Source: an uncultured bacterium
GTDB lineage: Bacteria; Cyanobacteriota; Vampirovibrionia; Gastranaerophilales; Gastranaerophilaceae
Assembly: GCA_949296245.1 (NCBI GenBank)
Contig: CASFNW010000009.1
Coordinates: forward strand, 1 to 49,798
DNA length: 49,798 nucleotides
Reading direction: 5' to 3'
Shown here: piece by piece, positions 1 to 7,511 of the stretch
How positions within the stretch are numbered: position 1 is the stretch's first letter
Layout: the number at the start of each line of letters is the position of its first letter
Program-made: the position numbers and the translations under genes
Notes under the pieces: model-generated
What the model saw: the letters and a program-made list of their open reading frames with translations, nothing else
Told to the model about the DNA's origin: nothing
The model's database searches: none

Positions 1-1
1 T

Positions 2-130
2 TTTGAGAGTTTAGCAAAAATCAAAGGAGTAAAAATTCCGGAATATACCGGAAAGGCTTTTGCTAAGGCACTTAGAGCCAAAGAAAAAATATCTAAAGAA
101 ACTCGAACCTCTGAAACCCCAGATGATTAA
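2..130 (+). CDS. C-terminal fragment of an unidentified protein
   Basis: An open frame enters from the left edge and ends at the TAA at 128-130, leaving 42 residues. The fragment is lysine- and alanine-rich with a charged, probably disordered tail. The segment around VKIPEYTGKAFAKAL faintly resembles the end of HU-type DNA-binding proteins, but this is too short to assign. A small hairpin followed by a T run starts directly after the stop, which supports a true gene end. I do not recognise the family. Confidence 0.5.
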   Translation, partial: FESLAKIKGVKIPEYTGKAFAKALRAKEKISKETRTSETPDD

Positions 131-148
131 AGGCTTTAGCCTGTTTTT
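131..148 (+). terminator. Weak intrinsic terminator after the partial gene
   Basis: AGGC and GCCT flank a TTTA loop, followed by G and five T. The hairpin begins one base after the stop codon. The stem is only 4 bp, so it may act together with the stronger hairpin at 201-225. Confidence 0.4.
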
Positions 149-200
149 AAAAATTTTGGGTTTTATTCTTTTTTTGTCACAAACAGTGTAAACATGCATT

Positions 201-225
201 AAGAGAGCCTATTTGGCTCTCTTTT
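201..225 (+). terminator. Intrinsic terminator hairpin
   Basis: A perfect 9-bp stem (AAGAGAGCC/GGCTCTCTT) with loop TATTT ends in a short T run on the plus strand. It lies between the partial plus-strand gene and the 3' end of the convergent tRNA gene, so it may end transcription from both sides, although the T run favours the plus strand. Confidence 0.6.
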
Positions 226-233
226 AGAAAAAA

Positions 234-305
<72 letters not shown>

Positions 306-356
306 GTGGCTGTATATTCAATTTTATTACGGGACTGCTTGTGGTAGCTGTGCTAC

Positions 357-409
357 CTTCCTCTCCTCTGATGTGACATTTAGTCACATACCCGTTAGCA
401 GAGTGCCAC
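357..409. repeat. 53-bp imperfect direct repeat, copy 1
   Basis: Matches 539-591 with six differences, all transitions by my reading. It contains an internal hairpin (ATGTGAC, loop ATTTA, GTCACAT) inside a wider CTCTG/CAGAG pair. Just beyond it, CACAGACCCGTGGC at 407-420 nearly repeats CACAGGCCCGTGGC at 297-310, which spans the 5' end of the tRNA gene and its upstream flank. The 306-725 stretch holds no gene that I can support. Confidence 0.7.
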
Positions 410-503
410 AGACCCGTGGCAATGATTATTTAGTTTATACCCAGCCAGCATGCTATTTTATACGGCTCACAAAAACTTCGTTTTGACTTAGCCTGCCTCA
501 ATC

Positions 504-526
504 CAAAACGATTATCAATCGTTTTG
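504..526. other. Perfect hairpin between the two repeat copies
   Basis: CAAAACGAT and ATCGTTTTG form a 9-bp stem around TATCA. There is no T run on either side, so this is not a typical terminator. It may be part of the tRNA leader transcript or of a larger repeat. Confidence 0.45.
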
Positions 527-538
527 TACAGAGGCTGT

Positions 539-591
539 CTTCCTCTCCTCTGATGTGATATTTAGCCACATACTCGTCGGCAGAGCGCCAC
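539..591. repeat. 53-bp imperfect direct repeat, copy 2
   Basis: Second copy of the element at 357-409, 182 bp downstream. The internal stem is retained but weakened to one wobble and one mismatch, while the outer CTCTG/CAGAG pair is intact. The substitution pattern suggests an old duplication that may still be under structural constraint. Confidence 0.7.
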
Positions 592-725
592 TGGGCATTG
601 GTTTATATTGAGTTTTAAGATTATGCGAAACATGTTTTCTCATAAAGAGCTATATGTATAAATTAAATACATAACAACAAATCGCTACTTAAATAAAGTA
701 TCATCAACATATAGCATGGTCAAGC

Positions 726-1547
726 TTATATTTCTTCAGAACCAAAATTATCCTGAGGCAATAATTCATTCACATTTTTTAAAAACTTGTAGTTATCAGC
801 ACAAGCTTTATCATGTTTTTTTGCCTCATGAATATATCTCAAAACGACACCTGAAAAGATTGCGGGAACTAAAAGCGATGCAAACAGCTTGTTAGTTCTT
901 GCAATTTGCGGATTTTTATTCAAATATGTTTCTGCCGGAAGAATAACTTTTTTATTCAAAAAAGATTTGTTCAAAAAGTTCTTAACAGGTTCTTTGATAC
1001 CGGTCTCTATTTTTTTCGAAATTTTTGGAAATTTTGAAAAAAGAATATTATTTATCGAACTTGCGGAATTCAATATCCCTGTAAACACAGCAAATAATGC
1101 TGCAAAATCAATAGCACTGCTTGCAAATACATGTTTTTTGTCAAAATTATCAAAAAATTCAGAGTGTGAATTTACAGCGTTTTTAATACCTGAAACAAGA
1201 GAGCCTGCAGCAAAAGCGCCTGCCCACATTGCAGTGGATTTTACTCCTTTTTGCAGTTTTGAAGAAAGATTACCGCGCATAGTTAAAGTACTTGCTGCTA
1301 TGTCAATTGCCGGCACTGCAATTAATAATGTTTTCATGACTTTTTTTGAAACATTAAAAAATCTCTTGTCGGGTTCCAGAGAAGAAAAAAATCTTAGTTC
1401 ATCATCAGATATTTTTTTTAATTCTTGTATATCAGAAGCAGCCTGATTTTCTTTTTGTGTTTCAAAAGGCTTTTCGCTCAAGCCTGTAAAGCGCTGCGAA
1501 TGGTTGTTTGATAAATTAAAATTATGATGTATTTTTAAAACAGCCAT
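726..1547 (-). CDS. Predicted membrane protein of unknown function (273 aa)
   Basis: I do not recognise the family. The polar N-terminal 70 residues are followed by several hydrophobic, alanine-rich stretches that look like membrane helices: residues near 95-112 (TLLIAVPAIDIAAS), 128-142 (WAGAFAAGSLVSG), 165-190 (SAIDFAALFAVFTG) and 242-257 (LFASLLVPAIFSGV). Short basic or polar segments separate them. The protein ends in an acidic tail (FGSEEI). The start has AGGA about nine bases upstream. The gene is divergent from mtaB with an 80-bp gap and probably transcribed alone. The frame is clean, but no motif gives a function. The open frame at 889-1446 on the other strand is its shadow. Confidence 0.75.
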   Translation of the reverse strand: MAVLKIHHNFNLSNNHSQRFTGLSEKPFETQKENQAASDIQELKKISDDELRFFSSLEPDKRFFNVSKKVMKTLLIAVPAIDIAASTLTMRGNLSSKLQKGVKSTAMWAGAFAAGSLVSGIKNAVNSHSEFFDNFDKKHVFASSAIDFAALFAVFTGILNSASSINNILFSKFPKISKKIETGIKEPVKNFLNKSFLNKKVILPAETYLNKNPQIARTNKLFASLLVPAIFSGVVLRYIHEAKKHDKACADNYKFLKNVNELLPQDNFGSEEI

Positions 1548-1627
1548 GCCAAATTTTCCTACAAAAAAATTATACTACAAATATAAATTTTGTTTAAAAA
1601 TTAATTTTATGTTAAGTATTGTTTATT

Positions 1628-2917
1628 ATGAAAAAATATATTTTAAAGACTCAAGGCTGCAAATCAAATCACTTGGAATCAATAGTTATTAAAGAAAAAC
1701 TGAACGATGCAGGATATGTACAATGCAATGATATAAATGATGCTGATATCTTTATTTTAAACTCTTGTTCAGTAACACAAAATGCAGATATTGAAGCACT
1801 GAGATTTTTACGTAATGCCAAAAGTAGAAAACCGTCAATTATAACAGTAATAACTGGCTGCAGTGCACAGCTTCACGATAGAGAACTGAACAATCTGGAC
1901 TATATAGACTATATTCTAGGTAATGATGATAAATTTCGTATTGTAAATGTACTAAATAGCGGAAAAAGTTCAGTTTCAGATATTTTTGAAATTAAAAATT
2001 TTAATAATCAATTTATAAAATTTTATAATAACACGCGGGGATATTTAAAAATCCAGGACGGCTGCAACAATTATTGCAGCTATTGTACAATTCCTCTTGC
2101 AAGGGGCAGAAGCAGAAGCAACAGTATAAAAAACATAATAGAACAGATAGAAATATTTACTGATATTGGAATAAAGGAAGTTGTGCTGACCGGCATACAT
2201 ATTGGACAATGGGGCGAAGATTTTACAGAACAGCAAAATCTTATAAATTTATTAGAAGCAATTGAAAATACAAATATATTAAGATACAGACTGGGCTCAT
2301 TAAACCCACTGGAAATTAATGATGAAATGATTGAATTCTTGAGTAAATCAGAAAAATTTTGTCCGCACTTCCATATTTCACTGCAATCTCTGACTGACAA
2401 AACCCTTAATGCAATGAACAGACACTATACAGCCTACAACTGCATTAAACTTATTGACAAAATAAACACAATATTTAAACTTCCTTTTGTAGGAAGCGAC
2501 ATTATAGCCGGCTTTCCCGGTGAAACAGATGAGGATTTTGAAATTACCATGAGTAATGCTGAAAAGTCAGGTTTATCCAATATTCATGTCTTTCCATATT
2601 CAATACGTGAAAACACAAAAGCTGCACAAATGGATATGCAGATTCCAGACTCCGTAAAACACAAAAGGGCAGAGGCTTTGAAAAAGATTGCAGAAGGTAA
2701 ACTCAAAACATTTATCGAAAATAATATAAATACAACAGCACAGGTATTAATTGAAAAAAGACCTGACAAAAAGACAGGATTGCTTAAGGGAGTAACTAAA
2801 AATTATCTTAATGTATACATTGATTCAAAAGATAAAGCGCTTCATAATACAGTTCAAAACGTTAAAATTCTTAACAGAAAAGATGAAAAATTATTTTGTA
2901 CTATAATCAAAGAATGA
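1628..2917 (+). CDS. mtaB: tRNA (N6-threonylcarbamoyladenosine 37-C2)-methylthiotransferase MtaB
   Basis: Radical SAM enzyme that adds a methylthio group to t6A at position 37 of tRNAs reading ANN codons, working in the cytoplasm. The 429 residues show the family layout: an N-terminal UPF0004 domain whose three cysteines (C11 in TQGCKSN, C47 in NSCSVT, C78 in TGCSAQ) bind one iron-sulfur cluster, a radical SAM domain with CX3CX2C at C146, C150 and C153, and a C-terminal TRAM-like part. The sequence YCTIPLARGRSRS after the radical SAM cysteines is typical of the MtaB/YqeV branch rather than MiaB. I chose ATG 1628; an in-frame TTG nine bases upstream is possible. No clear Shine-Dalgarno sequence is present. 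The stop overlaps the next start as ATGA, so the two genes are probably translationally coupled. Confidence 0.93.
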   Translation: MKKYILKTQGCKSNHLESIVIKEKLNDAGYVQCNDINDADIFILNSCSVTQNADIEALRFLRNAKSRKPSIITVITGCSAQLHDRELNNLDYIDYILGNDDKFRIVNVLNSGKSSVSDIFEIKNFNNQFIKFYNNTRGYLKIQDGCNNYCSYCTIPLARGRSRSNSIKNIIEQIEIFTDIGIKEVVLTGIHIGQWGEDFTEQQNLINLLEAIENTNILRYRLGSLNPLEINDEMIEFLSKSEKFCPHFHISLQSLTDKTLNAMNRHYTAYNCIKLIDKINTIFKLPFVGSDIIAGFPGETDEDFEITMSNAEKSGLSNIHVFPYSIRENTKAAQMDMQIPDSVKHKRAEALKKIAEGKLKTFIENNINTTAQVLIEKRPDKKTGLLKGVTKNYLNVYIDSKDKALHNTVQNVKILNRKDEKLFCTIIKE

Positions 2918-3747
2918 AGCTAAAAGTACTAGTAATACAGAACAATGCAATTACAGGCAATAAAAAAGCTACCCTGAATAACATAGAAACACTTCTTGAA
3001 AGATATGAAAATCAAAAATTTGACATCATAGTCTTTCCCGAAGTTTTTGCTATAGGATGGTGCTGCGAAAATTTTGTACGTGAAGCCGAAGCTATAAACG
3101 ACAGTGAAACTATCAGATTTTTACAAAACATTGCTCTAAATTTTAATTCCCTTGTAATAGGAGGCAGCTTTATACAAAAATTAAAAAACGGCACTTATAG
3201 AAATACCTGCCCAGTGATACAAAGAAATGGCAAACTTGTTACTACATACGACAAAATGCATTTGTTTTCACATAAAGGCTCTGAAGAAAATAAGTTTGTA
3301 AACATGGGTGATGAGTTAAAAATATTAGATTTAGGCAATACAAAAATCGGTCTTTCTATATGCTATGATATAAGATTTCCTGAAATATACAGAACATACT
3401 CACGAGCTGGTGCAGAAATACTTATAAATACGGCAGCATGGTCTGTTACAAAACCGGAGCACTGGGATATAATGCATAAAGCAAGAGCAATAGAAAACCA
3501 GTGTTTTATGATAGTTGCCGATCAAACCGGTAAAATATCGGGGAATGAATATAATCTTGGACACTCTATGATAATAGGCCCCTGGGGTAACGTCTTGGCA
3601 GAGCTGGAGGAAGAAGAGGCCTGTATAACGTATGAACTGGATACACAGGAAGTAAAAACGCTAAGAAGCAGTTTCCCTTTGTTATCTGACAGAAGAGACA
3701 ATAATTTTGATATGTTTAAATATAAGGAGATAAAAGTTTATGAATAA
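2914..3747 (+). CDS. Nitrilase-family carbon-nitrogen hydrolase (omega-amidase-like)
   Basis: Cytoplasmic amidohydrolase of the nitrilase superfamily, 277 aa. The catalytic triad is visible: E43 in FPEVFAIGW, K114 in YDKMHLF and C150 in LSICYDIRFPE. The order GGS, KMHLF, CYDIRFPE, RAIENQCF and GHSMIIGPWG resembles the Nit2/YafV group, which deamidates alpha-ketoglutaramate or related omega-amides; the exact substrate is inferred from these motifs only. The start was placed at the ATG that overlaps the mtaB stop (ATGA). The 3' end overlaps the carboxypeptidase start by eight bases, so mtaB, this gene and dacB form one tightly packed operon, though no shared pathway is obvious. Confidence 0.88.
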   Translation: MKLKVLVIQNNAITGNKKATLNNIETLLERYENQKFDIIVFPEVFAIGWCCENFVREAEAINDSETIRFLQNIALNFNSLVIGGSFIQKLKNGTYRNTCPVIQRNGKLVTTYDKMHLFSHKGSEENKFVNMGDELKILDLGNTKIGLSICYDIRFPEIYRTYSRAGAEILINTAAWSVTKPEHWDIMHKARAIENQCFMIVADQTGKISGNEYNLGHSMIIGPWGNVLAELEEEEACITYELDTQEVKTLRSSFPLLSDRRDNNFDMFKYKEIKVYE

Positions 3748-5089
3748 ACAAAATATATTTATATATTTACTGACAAGCTTTATTTTAACCTGTAACTGTA
3801 CATTTGCAGCCAATTTAGATTCAATTATCAAAAAATCCGAATTAAACAGAACCTCTACAATTGCTGTTTCTGTCAAAGATGCAAAATCAGGAAGAACCAT
3901 TTATGAATACAACGAACATAAACTTATGAATCCTGCATCCATACTCAAAATATTTACAATGAAAAGCGCATATAATGAACTCGGAAAAGATTATATGTTT
4001 CAGACAACTGTATATGCGGATAAGAATAATAATTTGTACATAAAACTGGGCGCAGACCCTTCATTATCCACAACATCACTAAAGACACTTATGTCAAACG
4101 TTAAAGAAAACTATAAAAAAACTGTAAAAGATATTATTATTGATTCAACAATAATTGATGACATGCAGTGGGGAACAGGCTGGATGTGGGATGATGACAC
4201 AAATGCATTGCTGCCGAAATACTCACCATATTCTGTGAATGAAAATAAAATAGATGTCTCAATAACACCCGGTTCAAACGGACGTATGCCTGAAATAAAA
4301 ACTAAAGGCAACTACCAGATGACAATGGTTAACTTGCTTAAAAACGGAAGCAGCAATTCAATTAACTTTGAAAGAAAACCTTGGACAAGCGGTGATATGA
4401 CATATGTTTCAGGCACAATAAAAACACAGGCATCATATAAACTTCCCGTATCATCACCGCAAAGGCATTTTATTAATACCTTAAACTCCGTACTTTCTTC
4501 TTCCGGAATAAAATATACAGGTACAATAAAAACAGCACCGACCCCTTCCGGACTTAATAAAATTGCATCTGTATCCAGTGAACCGCTGGAACAGCTTTTG
4601 GCAAATACATTAAAAAACAGTAATAACTTCTACTCAGAAATGATTTTTAAAACAGCAGGAGGTCATTACACGAAAACGCAAGGAACAACGCAAAGCGGAA
4701 TAAATATGTTTAATCACTACTTTTCAGATATAAAATCAGTCACACCTATCATAGCTGACGCGTGCGGAATATCGAGAAATGATCTAATATCAGCAGACTG
4801 GGTTACATCAGCATTGAACAAAATATACAATGAAAAAAATTCAGAAGAATTTATATCGCTTTTGCCAAAACCGATTGAAGGTACATTATCAGACAGATTA
4901 TTAAATATAAGTTTAAAGCTTCGTGCAAAAACAGGCACGGCAAGCGGTATAAGTTCAATTGCAGGATATATTGATACAAAATCAAATAAAAAATACAGCT
5001 TTGCAATTCTTATACAAAATCATGCAATGTCTGTACTTGATGTAAAGAAATTTGAAGACGAATTAATAAATGAAATTTATAAAATGTAA
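3740..5089 (+). CDS. dacB: D-alanyl-D-alanine carboxypeptidase/endopeptidase, PBP4 type
   Basis: Penicillin-binding protein of the S13 (PBP4/DacB) family that trims peptidoglycan stem peptides in the periplasm. A signal peptide (hydrophobic core about residues 6-22, likely cleavage after TFAA) is followed by the three active-site motifs: S67-I-L-K70 with the nucleophilic serine, S294-N-N296, and K397-T-G399. The large spacing between SxxK and SxN is typical of class C PBPs with inserted domains, and 449 aa is normal. AAGGAG lies a few bases before ATG 3740, inside the end of the upstream gene. It is the last gene of the mtaB operon; a weak hairpin follows. Confidence 0.92.
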   Translation: MNKQNIFIYLLTSFILTCNCTFAANLDSIIKKSELNRTSTIAVSVKDAKSGRTIYEYNEHKLMNPASILKIFTMKSAYNELGKDYMFQTTVYADKNNNLYIKLGADPSLSTTSLKTLMSNVKENYKKTVKDIIIDSTIIDDMQWGTGWMWDDDTNALLPKYSPYSVNENKIDVSITPGSNGRMPEIKTKGNYQMTMVNLLKNGSSNSINFERKPWTSGDMTYVSGTIKTQASYKLPVSSPQRHFINTLNSVLSSSGIKYTGTIKTAPTPSGLNKIASVSSEPLEQLLANTLKNSNNFYSEMIFKTAGGHYTKTQGTTQSGINMFNHYFSDIKSVTPIIADACGISRNDLISADWVTSALNKIYNEKNSEEFISLLPKPIEGTLSDRLLNISLKLRAKTGTASGISSIAGYIDTKSNKKYSFAILIQNHAMSVLDVKKFEDELINEIYKM

Positions 5090-5090
5090 T

Positions 5091-5116
5091 TAGACTAAAT
5101 ATATTAGGTCTTTTTA
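5091..5116 (+). terminator. Weak terminator-like hairpin after dacB
   Basis: AGAC-TAA pairs with TTA-GTCT around a short AT loop, with one bulged G, and is followed by five T. It begins two bases after the stop codon. The stem is weak and AT-rich. Confidence 0.35.
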
Positions 5117-5198
5117 ACGAAAGTATTATATAATTAAAATGTAAATAATTGACTTAGAATAAAAAATTATTAAAAGATTAACAAAAGGATATAGAGGT

Positions 5199-5942
5199 AT
5201 GAAATTGAAAAAATTTATTATTGGATTAGCAATATTATCGTTTTTAGGTGCAAATGCAGCATTTTCGCAGCAGGCATCAGATTCCGCCATCAAAGGGATT
5301 ATAAATCAATATAAAGCCCAAAATTATCTTGGATGCATCAACTCATCCGACAAGATTATTCAAAATGATCCTTCAAATATTTTTGCTTATTATTACAAAG
5401 GACTTGCATATATACAATTAGGCAAAAAAGAAGAAGCAACAACAGCATTTGAGCAGGTAATAAATCTAAACAGCAACCAGACACTGGTAGAATATGCACA
5501 AAAAGCAACAGCTTGCCTGAATAATCCGGAAGATTGTTCAAAATACGGTAAAGAAGCAAACGAACTTGATGCATTTATAAAATCCGGTAAATTCTACGCT
5601 CAATCTGTACAGTCTGAAGTAAACAAAAAGAAACTGGACAGAATAAAAGAAAATATAAATGATGAACTAGGCCCTAAAAAAGGGGAAATGCCTTCTAATG
5701 ATGAAATAGCAAATGCTGTAAAAACTCTTGCAAAATTGGGCATAAATCCTCTTGCCGGTATAGGAACAAATTACTCAAACCCGCAGATGATGGAAATGAG
5801 CATGCTGCTTGGCAATAATCCTTATTACGGCAATAATTCAGCAAATATGCTTCCGATGCTGTGGATGAATCAAAATAACAACCAGCAAATGTCGCCGGAA
5901 TTAATACAAACAATGATGATGTCACAAATGCCGTCATTATAA
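5199..5942 (+). CDS. Exported TPR-domain protein (247 aa)
   Basis: A clear signal peptide (MKLKK, then a hydrophobic core, likely cleavage after AAFS) places this outside the cytoplasmic membrane. Residues 30-110 contain about two TPR units, including NIFAYYYKGLAYIQLGKKEEATTAFEQV, so it probably binds other proteins. The C-terminal third (from about 185) is rich in Asn, Met, Gln and Pro and looks disordered. An A/G-rich site (AGAGG) precedes ATG 5199. It lies 21 bases before fliW and may share its transcript; a flagellar or envelope assembly role is only a guess from this position. Confidence 0.8.
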   Translation: MKLKKFIIGLAILSFLGANAAFSQQASDSAIKGIINQYKAQNYLGCINSSDKIIQNDPSNIFAYYYKGLAYIQLGKKEEATTAFEQVINLNSNQTLVEYAQKATACLNNPEDCSKYGKEANELDAFIKSGKFYAQSVQSEVNKKKLDRIKENINDELGPKKGEMPSNDEIANAVKTLAKLGINPLAGIGTNYSNPQMMEMSMLLGNNPYYGNNSANMLPMLWMNQNNNQQMSPELIQTMMMSQMPSL

Positions 5943-5963
5943 TTGCTGCAACGGGGTGGAGAA

Positions 5964-6401
5964 ATGAATATAAATACTGAAAAATTTGGCGAAATCAGTA
6001 TAGATGACAATCTTATATTTGATTTTGTAGAGCCTATTATAGGATATGATGGATTGAGAAAGTATGTTCTTGTAGAACATTCTGAAAATTCTGCTTTTAA
6101 ATGGCTGCAGTCTGTAGAAAGATCTGACCTTGCATTTCCTGTAACATCACCGGCTTTTTTTGATATAGATTATCAGTTTGAAATACCAACTGAAAAAGCA
6201 GAAAAAATCGATTTACATTCAGTTGAATCATTAATTTCTTTGAATATAGTTACAATCCCTTCACAGAACCCTAAAAAATCGACTATTAACCTGCTTGCGC
6301 CAATTATTATAAATGCCGCAAATAAACAGGGTATGCAGATAATTTTATCAAATTCCAATTATCCCGTACGTTGTCCTCTGTTTAAAGATGAGAACGTATA
6401 A
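5964..6401 (+). CDS. fliW: Flagellar assembly factor FliW
   Basis: FliW binds flagellin and, when free, binds and inhibits CsrA, so that flagellin translation is coupled to flagellin export. The 145-aa protein has the expected start (NTEKFGEISID), an early segment IIGYDGLRKYVLVEH, and the later segments FFDIDYQFEI and NLLAPIIINAANKQGMQIIL with a final YPVRCPLF. I placed the start at ATG 5964, which has GGTGGAG just upstream, rather than at a TTG 21 bases earlier. csrA follows after 29 bases, the arrangement seen in Bacillus and many other FliW-bearing bacteria. Its presence is strong evidence that this organism makes flagella. Confidence 0.93.
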   Translation: MNINTEKFGEISIDDNLIFDFVEPIIGYDGLRKYVLVEHSENSAFKWLQSVERSDLAFPVTSPAFFDIDYQFEIPTEKAEKIDLHSVESLISLNIVTIPSQNPKKSTINLLAPIIINAANKQGMQIILSNSNYPVRCPLFKDENV

Positions 6402-6430
6402 AGTTAGAATTTCAGGGACAGGAGAAACAA

Positions 6431-6715
6431 ATGTTAGTACTTGCCAGAAAAGTAGGCGAAAAGATAATATTAAACGACAATATAGAAATTATAGTGCTTG
6501 ATTCCAATCAAAATACGGTCAGAATAGGTGTTAATGCACCAAAAGATGTATCTGTATACAGAGAAGAGCTATACAAAGAAATAAAAAATGCTAATATAAG
6601 CAGCAATAGTGTGTCAGCAAACTCAATGACTGCGCTTCATGATTTGATAAAAGAAAGAAAGCAATCTTTTTCAAATTCAAATTACGAAAATCTTACTAAT
6701 AAATTGCATCATTAA
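6431..6715 (+). CDS. csrA: Carbon storage regulator CsrA (translational repressor)
   Basis: Small RNA-binding dimer that represses translation at GGA-containing leader sites. The start MLVLARKVGEKIIL and the core VRIGVNAPKDVSVYREELY match CsrA well, including the conserved Arg at the AxKDVxVxREE region. At 94 aa it is longer than the 61-residue E. coli protein; the extra C-terminal 30 residues are polar, and extended tails are common in CsrA proteins that work with FliW. A GGAG site lies nine bases before ATG 6431. fliW is directly upstream, so the pair probably forms the flagellin feedback switch; no flagellin mRNA target is in this window. Confidence 0.95.
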   Translation: MLVLARKVGEKIILNDNIEIIVLDSNQNTVRIGVNAPKDVSVYREELYKEIKNANISSNSVSANSMTALHDLIKERKQSFSNSNYENLTNKLHH

Positions 6716-6736
6716 TAAATGCATATCTAATTAAAT

Positions 6737-7417
6737 ATGAACAGAAAAGACCTGCTTAATGATTTTTATGTCACTAAAAATTATGACAAATTAAAAGATA
6801 TATTAAATAATGCTCAACTGCCTTCTGAAAAAGAAATACTGGCACGTATATATTTAGAAGAAAAAAACTATAAAGCAGCATCAGAAATTTATAAAAATCT
6901 CGGCATGATATATGAATATGGGCGCTGTGAACTTTTAATGGGGCATTATGATGCTGCATCAGAGCTGTGGAACAGCATAAAAGAAGACAGTCCGCCTGTA
7001 ATGTGGGGAAAATCTCTTTTAGAATTTATAAATTTATACGTAATTCATATACCTACTTTTTTCCAGATACGTGCATTTCTGGAAGTTGATTTTGATGCAC
7101 TTTTAAATGCAAAAATGATTTCATACTGTGAAAATATTGCAAACGGTGCGCATTTATTTGCGCAAAATAATCAGGAAAGTTATAAATTTATAGGCAGAGT
7201 TTTTGTAAATAACGGGTATTTTGATTTAGCCGAATTGTTTCTGAAAAAAGCAAAAGAAATATGCTATGTTGACCCTGAAGTGCATTTTTTACTTGCAAGG
7301 TGTTATATAAATGCTAATGACAAAAAAATGGCAAAAGAATCCCTGTTGACAAGTATAGAAAAAGGATATGGCTATTATCCGGCAAAAAAACTGCTTGAAA
7401 AGTTAAAATTAAGTTGA
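6737..7417 (+). CDS. TPR-like helical repeat protein (226 aa)
   Basis: No signal peptide or membrane helix is visible. The sequence is made of short helical pairs such as EILARIYLEEKNYKAASEIY (30-50) and the C-terminal VHFLLARCYINANDKKMAKE, typical of TPR-type solenoids. It starts 21 bases after csrA without a clear Shine-Dalgarno sequence, so it may be read by coupling from the fliW-csrA transcript. The role is unknown; a chaperone or regulator for flagellar proteins would fit the context, but nothing in the sequence proves it. Confidence 0.75.
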   Translation: MNRKDLLNDFYVTKNYDKLKDILNNAQLPSEKEILARIYLEEKNYKAASEIYKNLGMIYEYGRCELLMGHYDAASELWNSIKEDSPPVMWGKSLLEFINLYVIHIPTFFQIRAFLEVDFDALLNAKMISYCENIANGAHLFAQNNQESYKFIGRVFVNNGYFDLAELFLKKAKEICYVDPEVHFLLARCYINANDKKMAKESLLTSIEKGYGYYPAKKLLEKLKLS

Positions 7418-7443
7418 AACATAGGTATGTTATGAGGTAAAAT
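7414..7443 (+). promoter_or_regulatory. Candidate promoter of clpC
   Basis: TTGAAA (7414-7419) and TAAAAT (7438-7443) are separated by 18 bases, upstream of clpC. The -35 box overlaps the stop codon of the preceding gene. No CtsR or CIRCE operator was seen nearby. Confidence 0.4.
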
Positions 7444-7511
7444 AATGAGAGAAAAGCAGAATAGATTTTATGCTATATGCTTTTTTAATATATACGGACA
7501 GGAGTTAATAA

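Noticed and set aside
889..1446. 185-codon plus-strand frame inside the membrane-protein gene
   Set aside because: It is antisense to a frame with better composition, a ribosome binding site and membrane helices, and its product resembles nothing.
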